Positions 12,374 through 24,179 of a stretch of DNA of 64,000 nt are shown one piece after another. Below the pieces are notes generated by a model. That model was not told where the DNA came from and ran no database searches. It was given only the letters and a program-made list of their open reading frames with translations. The translations under genes and the position numbers were made by a program. This DNA is from Cocos nucifera (lineage: Eukaryota; Streptophyta; Magnoliopsida; Arecales; Arecaceae): assembly GCA_006176705.1 (NCBI GenBank), contig QRFJ01005002.1, positions 98,423-162,422 of the forward strand, written 5' to 3'. Within the stretch, counting starts at the first letter, position 1. Each line of letters begins with the position of its first letter.

Positions 12374-14737
12374 TGAAGAAAACTTAGTAGGATTTAGGGC
12401 ATGCCTTTCGAAACTTTTTCAAAAATTAACTACAGTGGAAGCAGAATTAATCTAAAGTTAATTCTATGCATGCTATGATCTAATCATAAAATCCTCAGGA
12501 TCTTTGACATACTTATATGAATCAAAAAAATAAAATGCATTCGATTAGCAAATCACATTTGCTGACCGATCTATGTTTAGAACATAGTTCCTATGTGTAG
12601 ATAGATGATCACCATAATCTAGATCCATGAGAAGATGCTCTACCATTGCACTATAGCCGCACACATGTCCAGCCTCTATGGTGAGTCCACATGGAACCCC
12701 TGGTCCTGATCAACCCTTTCAGAGTGCTAGCTCCTCACCGAGGCCTTCGATGGCTGATCTTCATTGATCCAATCGATGAACTTCTCTCCAACTTTTGGAT
12801 GCTCCAAAAGATCAGAAGACTCTATGGAGGATGACAAGATGGTGGTGGAAAAATCCGATGGAGATCTTGCACTCATGACGTTCAAACTCTCCACCCAAAA
12901 TCTTGAGTCCCAACTCTAAAGTTTCAACACACACCCATAAGAATCTTCACACTCTTCTCTCTCATGCCAAAAGAGATGCGCCTTCTTTGATTTCTGTCAC
13001 ACAAAAATCCCTCACGAAACCACACGTACCCCCATGCATTCTTCAAGCATCTCTCTTCTACATGCCCAAAAAATCCTATTTTTTAATAGGCATCTATGCA
13101 TGGGAGGATAAGAATAGGTTTGGTTGAACTTGTTTCAATCAATTCTCTTGAATTCAAAATTCAAGAGGACTCCTTATCTCTTTCCATTTCCCAACATAAT
13201 GTTTAACACACAGAATGACTCTCTCTCTGCATGCGCACACCAATGAAAAAATATTGATGACAAAAGGAGAATGGCATGGAGTATGGGAGCTTGAGCTAAC
13301 TTCAACCTCCAACACACTTGAATTCAAAATTCAAGTGATTCATCCTAATCCAACTTCTTGGACCAAGTCAAAAGTAAAAAAGATGGAGGTATAAATTCTG
13401 ATTTTGGCATGGAGAAATCTCACGCACATTCTCAATGTGTGTTGAGAAGGAGAATGGATCAAAAGTCAATGTGCAGGGAGATTCAAACAAACTTCGAATT
13501 GGTCCAAATTGATTTCAACCAAACCAATTTATCTTGATCAATTAGACTGGATCAAACCCAACCAAATTATGATTAACCCAACTTAGTTAGTTTTTAATCA
13601 AATTAGAAATTAATCGAATCCAACCTCTGATCAAATCAAGGTCCATCTTCCTAAGCGATTAGATCATGATCTAATGAGGTCAACTAAATTGAATCAAATT
13701 CAATTTGACTTGATCAATTCCTTATCACTCAATCAAATTGAGTTAATCAACAATCTAATTGCTAATTAGTCCTTTAATAAATAACTAAGTTCCAATCCAG
13801 TGAGACTTCTGATCAGCCATGAGATCAGGTAGAAACTTCTATTGTGTATGACCCCATAGGTTCAAATCCTAAGTTGGTAGCATAGGAACTAATTTTCTGT
13901 ATGAATCGATATGACCATCTAGCAATGATACCCGATGTTCAGATAGATCCAAAAATCATAATGCAAAAATGATAAATCTATGGCATATGGTTACCGTATA
14001 ATTCATTCCCTTAACTATGATGCTCATAGGATGATCTAGGATTAACTGCCAACCTTAAAAATTCATCCACATTATATTTCAAAATTCAACATCCATCATA
14101 TGGACTACCTCGATCGAGGATTTGCTAAATTAAAATACAGCGATGCACTTGCTCCAACATTTGGAGGGGTCAATTCCATCTTGACTTATGCACCGACAAG
14201 CCAAGTACTTAACTTCACTCCGTAGCCTTCCATCATTGTATTAGAAATTCAGGTAGTCTGATATCTAAGTACAGTGAGTTACTTGCATGTCATGGTGGTG
14301 ATCTTAGGTCTAAGGGACACATATACCCATATCCTTTGTGAGCAATCTTAGCAGAAGAGAGCTCTGTAATTGGGTCACAATCAGTAAATTGTACCCCTAT
14401 ATTTCACCTACATGCCATAAAAGCATCACAATGCTTCTTGGTTAAGAGGACAACTAACACTTATGGCACACAATGACATACTCTTGATTAATGTTGTCGT
14501 CCTAAGTAATAACGAATCATTTGATCATGATCAGTTTAAGGACTAAACGATAAATCCTTCTTTGTCGAGTCTAAATAATCCTAAAGACTTCATCATAGAG
14601 AGTTCATTACAGGAAGATGCACAAAGTAATGAAATTGCTAGAATAGTAATTTTATTCAATTAAAATTTAAGTATAAATTATATTCAGCTCAACCATCTAT
14701 AACCTACATGATTGATTTTAGGACACATTTTCCAACA
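12374..14737 (-). repeat. Element C2: 5' LTR
   Basis: It runs in plus coordinates from TGAAGAAAACTTAG to TTTTCCAACA, about 2.36 kb. It is colinear with 6924-9293 but with frequent substitutions. The right flank AAGGC is the presumed target duplication arm. Confidence 0.85.
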
Positions 14738-14742
14738 AAGGC

Positions 14743-14963
14743 GACATCATAGAGTGAAATTTCTATTACCACAGGAGACTTCTTTGAGTAGATCTTTGGT
14801 CAGAGTAGACACAACTATTGATGAAGGTGGGATCAAGTAGTCTGACTCGACTCCCACGTTTGCCCATCCAAGAGACAGCAGGCATGCCCCAGGACGTGGG
14901 GGCAAGATAGATCACAAGCTCTTAAAAATAGGTGGAGGTCGAATATCGAGTCGAGATGAAGAT
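14743..14963 (+). other. Element F: right remnant of internal region
   Basis: After C2 is removed, this piece continues F. It holds only about 220 bp with no recognisable RT, integrase or RNase H, and ends in a purine-rich stretch (AAATAGGTGGAGG) near the 3' LTR, consistent with a polypurine tract. F's whole internal region is therefore about 1.6 kb, far short of a full copia element. Confidence 0.6.
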
Positions 14964-15208
14964 TATTGAGAAAAATATCTCAAGATTCAATCCACAATAA
15001 GCCTAAAACAAGATTTAGGATGATGAACAAAATCCAACGCACCCAAGAACACCCCAAATGGAGTCCAAACAAAGAAGATACGCACAAAAAAAGTCAGAGC
15101 GAGATAGCCAAGCTTTAGGCCCATCGAAGGGGCCCATAGGTGGTGCTAGCTGGTAGCACATGGCGGTGCTGGGCCAACCGTGTGCTAAGCCATCCAGGCA
15201 TGTGAGTG
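14964..15208 (+). repeat. Element F: truncated 3' LTR
   Basis: It starts TATTGAGAAAAATATC (TG changed to TA) and follows the first part of 4544-5569 closely, including CCCAAATGGAGTCC and GGGGCCCATAGG. It stops where the H1 LTR begins. The missing remainder should lie beyond the far end of the H insertion, outside this window. Confidence 0.75.
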
Positions 15209-16075
15209 TGTGATCGCTATCATAGGCGATCAAAAACAAAACCTAACTCACTACTATATAGATAGGGTGAGTCACAATCGTATCCATAGGGATCCTATTA
15301 ATTATTCTTAAATTATTTAAATTTAATTTGAGAGTAAGATTTAAGAATTAATTAAAAGACTACTTAGTTAACTAAGGATGCAAATAAATAAGCAAATTAA
15401 TTACAAGAGAAGTTGCAAGTATGGAGATAGACTCTCAGGATTTCAATTGATGATTTATCTGACATCTAGTATCCTTTTTAATATGCTTTAATTGATTTGT
15501 AACAAATAAAGATATAACCTATTTTAGAGAGTACGGCCTATATCCTTAGATCACAGCTCGTTCCTTAAAGTTATGGGCTAGTCTAAATTGATTTAGATAT
15601 AATATTAAGAATTAATTTGAATATAATCTATTCCAAGAGCATGAACTATATCCATAGATTATGGCTCATTCCAAGGGTCATCAACTATTTTAGATTAATC
15701 TCTAAAGAGAACCAGTCTTTATTGCATAATAAAAAAATATAAAAGATGGAAAATAGAAAACACTATCAAAATAAGATCACAATGACCTTCTGAGAACAAA
15801 GATGATCAACTGAACATCGAAAAGCTTCTTGCTAAAATTTTCATCTGATAGCCTTGCGGAGGAACCCAGGTAGCAGCTGGTTGTAGGAATTCGGAGCAAG
15901 AGAAAAAGTTTGGTGAAGAAAAGATGAAATTTGATAGTCTATTGAAGTAAAAAAGAAGAAAGAAGGAAGAAAAGAAGAGAGGATGAGAGAGAATCAGGGA
16001 GAAAGAGACTTTTTAGGTGAAGGAAGAGCTTTGGAGAGGCTTAGGAGAGTTTTGGAGAGGTTTTGAGGAGCTTAG
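15209..16075 (-). repeat. H1: Athila-like LTR, left part
   Basis: It starts TGTGATCGCTATC in plus coordinates. About 85 bp in it contains ATCGTATCCATAGGGATCC, resembling the fixed phrase near the LTR end of Athila/Tat-type gypsy elements. The LTR continues at 26468 after element B and ends ATCACA at 27408, so its ends form the inverted repeat TGTGAT...ATCACA. Total length without B is about 1.8 kb. Orientation is minus, because the polypurine tract lies on the right. Confidence 0.65.
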
Positions 16076-18358
16076 TGAAGGAAAATCCTGATTTCCTAGG
16101 ATCAGGTTCGTTCAGATCTGATTGGATCGAGAGGCATATTTCAAAAATCATCTCCTAGATCCTAATCAGATCAAACACTTTTCAAATCTAATTTTATGAT
16201 ATGATAAAAAAGAAAATAAAATTAAATTAATTTTGAATTAATTTACCTTGATTCTAGCTAATCTGATTACTCGATGATGATCGTGCCGAATCCCTAAGGT
16301 TCTGGATCAAGCCAAGCAAGCACCTGGCCTCTACCAGTATCCACTCGGGCTGGATCTGGAGATCTTCTCCTTCTCTTTTTTTCTCCAAAAATTAGATCTG
16401 GATCTGATTTGGAGAATCTTCAAAACTTCTTCTGAAGATCACCCATCGTCTCTGCAGTAGTACTGCCTTCTTTCTTTTTTGTCAGCCTTTTCTTGCCTGA
16501 CTCGCACTAATCTGAAGGCCCAACTTCCTTGGGCGTGGAGAGGAGGGAGAGGGCCAGATGGTGGCATGGAGAAGGGAGAGGGGCAGCCTTGGGGCATGGC
16601 TTAGAGAGAGAGTCTCAAAAGTGGGTGCAGACAAGGTCTTTTTATAGACTCTACTGCGCCATGCAATGCTGCATCACCTTGGCCAATCACGTTGCTTTGT
16701 GCAATCAGATCTAAATTTGATTTATGGGATGACATCACCTGATCCAATCAGATGAGAGATCTACAGATTCATCCTAAGGTGGTGCCTAAGATTGGTCAAA
16801 GTCTATAGGTGAGGGTCACCTAGTTTGAATCTAAGAAGCAACCTGGAGTCCCACCCGTATGGGACTCCAACATCCCTATCCATGGATGCACGCCATCCTA
16901 GGAATGCACCCCCTTCTTTCTAATTTCTAGAGAGGGGACAAGCCCCTATCTACTCTCCAATAAGTGCATGACACATGGGCAGATGTCCAAGGGTCAAAGG
17001 TCAATATTTGACCAAATCAAAGTACAAGAATTAGTAGGTAATGAAAAATGGCAGGTGTTGTCTCAAATTTATCTCATAAATTATGACAACCCTTTTCTAA
17101 CTTGGACAAGCTCTAGTCAAACTAGGTAAAGGTACCTAAGTGAGTACAAACTTATTTGGCTCAATCGAGATAACTTTTACGATAGAAAAAGAAGAACGTT
17201 AGGCTCAATCATGTGCTAGCACGATTTTCTTGAACCTAATTGAATCTTATTCAAATCAATTGAACTGGGTTAGTCCAATTGATGATATCCAAATCCAAAC
17301 CCTTGTTTGTATGATCCAGTTAGGTTTAATTCTATATAGTAATGGGATATGTCATGATCTCTATCATCGACATCATCGAAACTCCTTTCGATGGATCAGA
17401 ACTCTTTTGATTCAGACAACTTAGAATGATCGATCATCTAAATCATTCTAATTGCTCCCAAAATCCACCAGTGACACCTAGCAGTATATTGTGGCAACCC
17501 ATCAAAATTGAAAATGAACCTCTCGATGCAGCTACTTGTGTGATTAAGTTCTTCTATCTTGAGCTCCGATCAGATTAGGGTTAAGGTGAACTCATCAAAC
17601 CCAAATTTCTATCATATGATTTAATCATTTGATTCAAGTCCGATGTAAAAATCTTAATAGAAACTCTTTCTATTATTTCACACTTTGCCATGACCATGGG
17701 CTTATGGACTTGATTCTCATGATCATCATAGAGCTACTCCTCATCCACCGAGGTAGATAGATTCCATATTGGTGCAATCCAATTCCTACAATGAACATGC
17801 TATAGCCAACATACACCTCAAGATTCCGAATGGCTAGGAGACCGAGTCATGGTGTAGTCAAACTATAACACCCTCAAGGTGAACTGCTGATGCACCTCAG
17901 GTCAAAGAACCAGATACACCACTGCAGCATCGAGTCAGTCATTGACGAGAAGGTAGACTTCCTTATGACTACTCGAGGTGGTCACGTTCAGTGCCCTCGT
18001 TCTCTAACGAGTATTTGTTATCTCGCTCTGGTGTCTCTACATCGTAGACTCAAGACTCATCTACTATAAAGAAGTAATTGTACACTAACCTTCTGAATCA
18101 ATCACCATCCTCATAATGATTCTATGATCAGGAACATTTTATGAGTTAATAAATGAAAATTCATGTATTAAATTTTCAACTCTTAAAAATATGAATTATC
18201 ATTACCATTAACTTAAGGGATGTATCATAGACACTAAATACACTTATGTGATAGAAAATAACCCATTTTATTATTTATAGTCAAAATTATAATTTTGCCC
18301 TTAGAAGTGTATTACAAGTATCAGCCAATTCTGGCTTCTAGGGCACACATATCTAACA
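16076..18358 (-). repeat. Element B: 3' LTR
   Basis: About 2.28 kb, from TGAAGGAAAATCCTG to CACATATCTAACA in plus coordinates. The polypurine tract follows (AACTCCCACTTG on the plus strand). A TATA box lies on the minus strand near 16637-16645 (TCTATAAAA). The U3 hairpin CATCGAAA/TTTCGATG is at 17374-17393. Confidence 0.88.
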
Positions 18359-18372
18359 AACTCCCACTTGAT

Positions 18373-20164
18373 CTAAAGCCAATTGGCTACAAATCTAAGT
18401 CCCATCTTCCTAAGATGGGCTTCGATCTTCTGCTGGCCCAACAGCTTTGTAAGCGGGTTCGCCGCATTATCTGTGGAGTCGACTCTCTTGACCTCGACGT
18501 AACCCTTCTCGAGGTAATCGCGGATGAGGTGGTATCGCCACTCAATGTGCTTGTATTTTTTGTGTGACCTCAGCTCCTTAGCAAGGACTATGGCTCCATT
18601 GTTGTCACAGTATAGAGGAATGGCATCTAATGGCATCACTCCGATCTTCACGGCAAACTTCTTGTACCAAAATGCCTCCTTTACAGCTTCTGACGTAGCG
18701 ATATATTCTGCTTTCTTGGTGGAATCTTCTATCACTGTCTGCTTAGAACTTTTCTAATTGATAGCTCCACCATTGCACACAAACAAACTTCCAGATGTCG
18801 ACTTTCAATCATCTACATCGAACATAACGTTCGAGTCTGTATACCCCTAGACTTGGAGTTCTCCATTACCAAAGACCAACAACATATCCTTAGTTCTTCT
18901 CAAGTACTTAAGGATACATTTCATAGAAGTTCAGTGTTCTTCATCAAGATTCGACTGATATCTGCTCATGACACTTACGGCATGGGCTATATCAGGTTAT
19001 GTACATAACATGGCATACATGAGGCTCCCTATTGCTGAAGCATAAGGGATCTTGCTCATGCGTTCTATTTCCTCAGGTGTGCTAGGGCACATCTTCTTGG
19101 AAAGATGAATGCCATGCCTGAAGGGTACTAAACCCCTCTTAGAGTTTCCATACTAAACGTATTTAGTACTTCCTTTATATACAACTTCCATGAAAGTCTT
19201 AGCATCCTATTCGGTCTATCTCTGTAAATCTTAATTCCTAGAATAAAGGATGCTTCTCCTAGGTCTTTCATGGAGAATTCTTTAGATAACCATATTTTAA
19301 CTATGGTCAACATGGGAATATCATTTCCGATAAGGAGGATGTCATCCACGTACAATACGAGGAAGACAATAGCGCTCCCACTGACCTTTTTGAAGACACA
19401 TGGCTCCTCCTCATTTTTGATGAAACTAAATATTTTGATCACATCATTAAAATGAGTATTTCAGCTTCGAGATGCTTGCTTAAGTCCATATATGGACCTT
19501 TGCAGCTTGCATACCTTGTGATCATCATCACTGGATGTGAAACCTAGCGGCTGTTCCATATAGATATCTTTCTCAAGATATCCATTTAAGAACACCATTT
19601 TCACATCCATTTACCATATTTTATAATCAAAATAGACTGCAATAGCAAGCAATGTGTGGATGAATTTTAGCATAGCTACTGACGAAAAGGTATCCTAATA
19701 GTCAATGCCTTCGCGTTGACTATAACCTTTTGCCACTAATCTAGTCTTGAATGTCTCCACATTCCCATCTGCACCAATCTTTCTCTTGAAGATCCATTTA
19801 CACCCAATAGGTACTATACCTTCTAGTGGATCTACCAAGGTTCAGACTTGGTTTGAGTGCATCGAGTCAATTTCTGACTTCATTGCCTCTAAGCATTTTT
19901 CAAAGTCGATATCGCCTCGTTATAGGTTTTGGGATCATCACCATAAACCCCATTATCTATAAGAAATATTTTCTCTACATCCTCTGAAATAGTACTTAAG
20001 TACCTTTCAGGGGGACGAAAAATCCTTTCCGATCTATGAGGTGGAGGAGGTAGTGTATGGATTTGCTTAACCTGATTTGGTTCCATTTGGTCCTTAGCTT
20101 GTTACTCTTGTGAGACTTTCTCATCGAGCTTGATCTGCTTTCTAATGTCGCTATCTTGAATAAA
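18373..20164 (-). pseudogene. Element B: RT and RNase H relic
   Basis: RT pieces lie at 20086-19889 (connector with RRSERIF-like proline-rich text) and 19442-19128 (FLVLYVDDILLIG, GEASFILGIKIYRDR). RNase H is at 18735-18373 (MIEDSTKKAEYIATSEA, YCDNNGAIVLAKE). The catalytic YVDD survives, but stops and frameshifts separate the pieces. The upstream limit is the shared TAG at 20165-20167 that divides it from integrase. Confidence 0.88.
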
Positions 20165-21400
20165 CTATTTTTCAAGAAAGATGGCATGTCGACTCATAAT
20201 CACATTGTGATCTTCTGGAATGTAGAAATAATATCCTAATGACTCTTTAGGATATCCTATGAATCGAGCTCTAAAGGTCCTAAAGTCTAACTTGTCCGCT
20301 TGTTGTCTTTTGATATAAGCCGGACAACCCCAAATTCTGAGATGACTCAGACTTGATTTCTTACCATGCCATATTTCTATGGTGTGGTAGAAATGGTTTT
20401 AGAAGGAACCCTATTCGGTAAGTATATTGTAGTTAACAAACAGTATCCCCAAAAAAAATCAGCGAGGTCTGTGAAGCTCATCATGGATCGGACCATATCT
20501 AATAGGTTTTGATTCCTCCATTCTAAAATTTCGTTGAGTTGAGGTATTCTAGATAGAGTCCATTGAGAGACTATGCCATTTTTCTTAAGATAGTCTAGGA
20601 ATTCCCAACTAAGGTATTCACCTCCTCGATCTGATCGAAGAACCTTAATGGGTTTTTCAATTTGCTTTTCTACTTCATGTCTGAATTTTTTGAACTTTTC
20701 AAATGCTTCAGACTTATGTCTCATAAGACACACATACCCATACCTTGATAAATCATCGATAAAGGTTATGAAGTAGACTAAATTGCCTCTAGTCGGCACA
20801 TTGAATGGGCCGCACACATCTGTATGTACTAGGGCAAGAAGATCCGTGGCCCTTTTCCCATGTCCTACAAAAGGGAGCTTAGTCATTTTGCCATGAAGAC
20901 AGGATTCATAAATTGGATATGACTCGGAAGTCAATGGACTCAATAGCCCAATTTTCTCCAATTTGTTAACCCTATCTTCTGCTATATGACCTAATCTTAG
21001 GTGCTATAGATACCTATCATTAGGACTATCCCTAGGACGTTTTGATTTTATGGCATTCATATTTTGCTCGAAATTAAAAATAGATACATCAACATGTAAC
21101 TGATAAAGATCGTTAATAAGGAAACCATTTGCAATTTTATTTCTTTCATAAAAAATGTTACAATGGTCCTTAAGAAAACTAATTATATAGCCTTTTAATG
21201 CAAGGCAAGAAACAAAAATCAAATTCCTGCTTGCTGCAGGTACAAAATAACAGTCTTTTAATACTAAGTCTAAACCAGATGGTAGTTGAAGAGAGTATGT
21301 TCCCACGGCCATGGTAGCAACTCTTGCTCCATTTTCAATGCGTAGGATCATCTCACCATCCCTAAACCTCCTGCTATCCTAAAGATCCTGCATAGAAGTG
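20165..21400 (-). pseudogene. Element B: integrase relic
   Basis: The open piece 20961-20377 carries the integrase core: HTDVCGPF, LRSDRGGEY and an acidic residue in the LEWRNQ segment, matching a D-D-35-E site. One zinc-finger cysteine is lost (YESC where A has CESC). The segment 21351-21004 covers the protease tail and pre-integrase. The end of the integrase reads LEK-TAG-FIQDS, as in A and A2. Several stops (for example beside the NRVPSKT segment) inactivate it. Confidence 0.88.
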
Positions 21401-22333
21401 CACAAGTGAGCACTAGAACCAGAGTCAAGCACCCAACTGAATGCAGAAGAAATCGTAAGGTTAGACTCAATAACGAGCATACCTCCAGAAGGAGCAGCCT
21501 CCTTCTTATTCTTCAGGGTGGCCAGGTATGTTGGGCAGTTCCACTTTCAGTGGCCATCATTATTGCAATAAAATTACTTTCCATTGTCAGCAGCCTTCTT
21601 CAGCTCTGCCTTTTTCTTCTTTCCTCCTTCCACCTTCTACTTTTTCACAAACTTCTTCTTCTTTCCAAAAGACTTTCTCTTGGAAGAAGTCCGTTCCATA
21701 GCAAGTACTGAGCCTTTAGAACCTTTCATGGAAAGCTCAACGGTAACCAACATGTTCATAAGTTTGGCCAAGAAGTTTAAAGTTTATGCATATGGTAGTT
21801 CATGATGAACTACCCAACGCATCAGTCAAAGATTGCAAAATTATGTCATTCTGTAGATCCAAGTCCAACCTCACTTTGAGCTTCTCAAGCTCTTCCAAGT
21901 CCTTGATCATCATCAGACAATGATCTTGGACTGACTGCCCATCGTGCATCTTAGCCTTGAATAGTTGTTTAGTGACTTGATACTTGGCTGCGCGACTCTG
22001 TTTACCAAATATCTTCTGTAGGTGAGCCAACATTTGGTGAGCAGTCCTGATATCTTGATGTTGGTGCTGAAGCTCATCAGACATCGAGCCCAACATGTAG
22101 TATCTAGCCTTATTATCTTCATCAGTCCACTTTTTCAGAGATGCTCTCTGTTCAGCGGATGGACGAGCTGATAAGGTGGGAGGGTCCTGGTCTAATACAT
22201 GAGTTAACTTCTCGGAACCCAAAATGATTTTGAAGTTTCGAAGCCAATCCTCATAATTTGGTCCGATCGGTCTATGGGTGTCCAGGATTCGTGCTAGTGG
22301 ATTGGATGTAGATATTTTCCTATAGAGAGTCAA
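21401..22333 (-). pseudogene. Element B: gag and protease relic
   Basis: The gag N-terminal two thirds are open for 177 residues (22333-21800), starting MTLYRKISTSNPLARILDTH, without the two frameshifts that break the same region in A. Downstream the Lys-rich tail and zinc knuckle are damaged: the expected first Cys pair near 21560 is altered. The protease site LDSGSSAHLC is still readable near 21440. The start is supported by the same position and sequence in A. Confidence 0.85.
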
Positions 22334-24164
22334 AGATTCTAGTTAGATATTGTAATTAAGACTTAACCAATTTATTTTTAAATAAATTAGCTCCCACTAT
22401 TTTTTTGGATCCCTACACTCCCACTGTAGAAATGCCAAAATCTCCATGATTACTAATTTCTAGTGGGTGGTGCGGTCCCACCAACTTACTCATCACCTCA
22501 CCTAACAGTTATTGGTGATGGGTTAGCCAATGGGTGAACAACTCTTGTTCAATGATCCTCTAATCATGGTGCACCCAAACTTGATCTCTAATTCATAAAT
22601 CTCACCATGTCCGAAATATTGATCCACTACTTAGTTAAGTCAGACCCACCATTTGCATAGATTGGATTCCTAATTGAGTCTCTCACCATATCCAGAATAT
22701 TGAGCCCAATCCATCCTCTAGCCTGTAGCATCCAATGCCTAATAGACATGGTTGCATCTTTTCGGTGCAACTGAGCCACTATAATCAATCGAGAACAATC
22801 AACCTCGAGAAGGGCCTGCACATCTACAATGGTGGAAGACCTTAGACTTAATCTTTTCTTAGAGAGTTTTGATTTAGGTCTCATTAAACTAGACTTGACA
22901 TAGTCATAACTATTATGACTAACCTAGTGGCATGGGTTAGCTTGGATTATTGACCACCTCATATCAGAGCTGAGTCAACAAACATGGCTAGGTAAGTGAG
23001 ACCGATGGAAGGAATATGCCATTAACTCGACAAGAACGCATTCGAGTCGAGTAGCTCCCAATTAAAAATCAGTCGATCGTATCTGCCAAACTTACCTTAG
23101 ACACCAAATTAGAGCCAGAACCAATTTGGTTAGCCTACAATCCAGACTCTAACCATTGAGCCTAATTAGGTCTTAGCTTGATCGATCACTCACATGACTC
23201 GATCTTGACCCAGACTTAATCCTATTAGGCTGGTCAATTTAAGTATTGTTGATCCCATCTAACCAACTCTTGATTCGTTTTAATCTACCGCTAGACCTAA
23301 TTGAGCTACCCAAGCCCGAACCCAATTTTATGAACATGTCTTAGATCTGAAAATTCTTAATTTTAGATCTAATATATTTTATAATCTTAATTCTTAATTA
23401 AATTTAGGATCCAAAAATAAAATATGTAAATAAGATCCTAGGGTTTCAGGATCTAAGGTTTTGCAGAAAGTAAGTTTTTAATTTCTGATTAAAAATGAAT
23501 GCGCAGCACCCCTACACATCATAAGAACATCCCATCGAATGGGAGGATAGGATCTTTAAGCCCTACTTTATTCTTCTGATCGGGCAGCCAAGGGGAACGT
23601 CTTAATCAGAAATACAACTAATCTACAAAAACTAATTAGATCTAAGCATATATCTTATATATAAAAAAATAGATCTAATTAAAATATGTTTTGTATATAT
23701 CACATATATCATGCATGCATATTTTTTAGATCTAAATTATCTCATAATCATCTAAAAAAAATTAAATTTAAATTTGATCTTATCAAATAAAATTTAATCT
23801 AAACCTATTTACAAAACTATTCTACAACTTGTCTAAACATGCAACTATCATATCTCATATGAATAAATTAAATTTAATTTATTTTTTAGTTTTAGATCTG
23901 ATTATAACATTTATAATATCAAAAAATAAAAAATAAATAAATCTAAAAATTATATTTAATTAAATAAAAAAATATGATTATACTAGACTACACATAGAAT
24001 AATTCTATACCTAGTCTAGTTATGTATCTCATAAATATTAGATCTAGATTAATTAATTTTAATTTTTTATTTTTCTAATTTTTGATCTAATCACATCTCA
24101 TGTGATATCTAAAATCACTAATTAATCAGATTAAATTATATCTAAATAAATTTTATAAGAACCT
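22334..24164 (-). other. Element B: long 5' leader
   Basis: About 1.83 kb lies between the primer site and gag, colinear with the leader of A. It includes a small open frame (22884-22627, 85 residues starting MRPKSKLSKKRLSL) matching a similar frame in A, and an AT-rich block (23640-24150) near the primer site. The leader hairpin of A (37917-37977) is recognisable at about 23514-23575 but its outer stem is mutated. Confidence 0.7.
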
Positions 24165-24177
24165 GGCTCTGATACCA
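24165..24177 (-). promoter_or_regulatory. Element B: primer binding site
   Basis: The minus strand reads TGGTATCAGAGCC, the initiator-Met tRNA complement, two bases from the LTR. Confidence 0.85.
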
Positions 24178-24179
24178 GT

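Larger units (their letters stand above)
6924..14737 (-). mobile_element. Element C2: full-length decayed copia element
   Basis: A 7.8 kb minus-strand Ty1/copia element has LTRs at 6924-9293 and 12374-14737, a polypurine tract beside the left LTR and a primer site beside the right one. The flanks read GAGGC on the left (6919-6923) and AAGGC on the right (14738-14742). I read these as a 5-bp target duplication with one change. Removing the element rejoins the F internal region. The LTRs differ at many positions, far more than those of A, so this is an old insertion. The coding part is reduced to integrase C-terminus, RT and RNase H. An unrelated LTR-like block fills the place of gag and protease. 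Confidence 0.85.

Noticed and set aside
13855..13885. GGTTCAAATCC, resembling a tRNA T-arm
   Set aside because: No cloverleaf can be built around it, and the aligned position in the other C2 LTR reads ATTCGATTCC.
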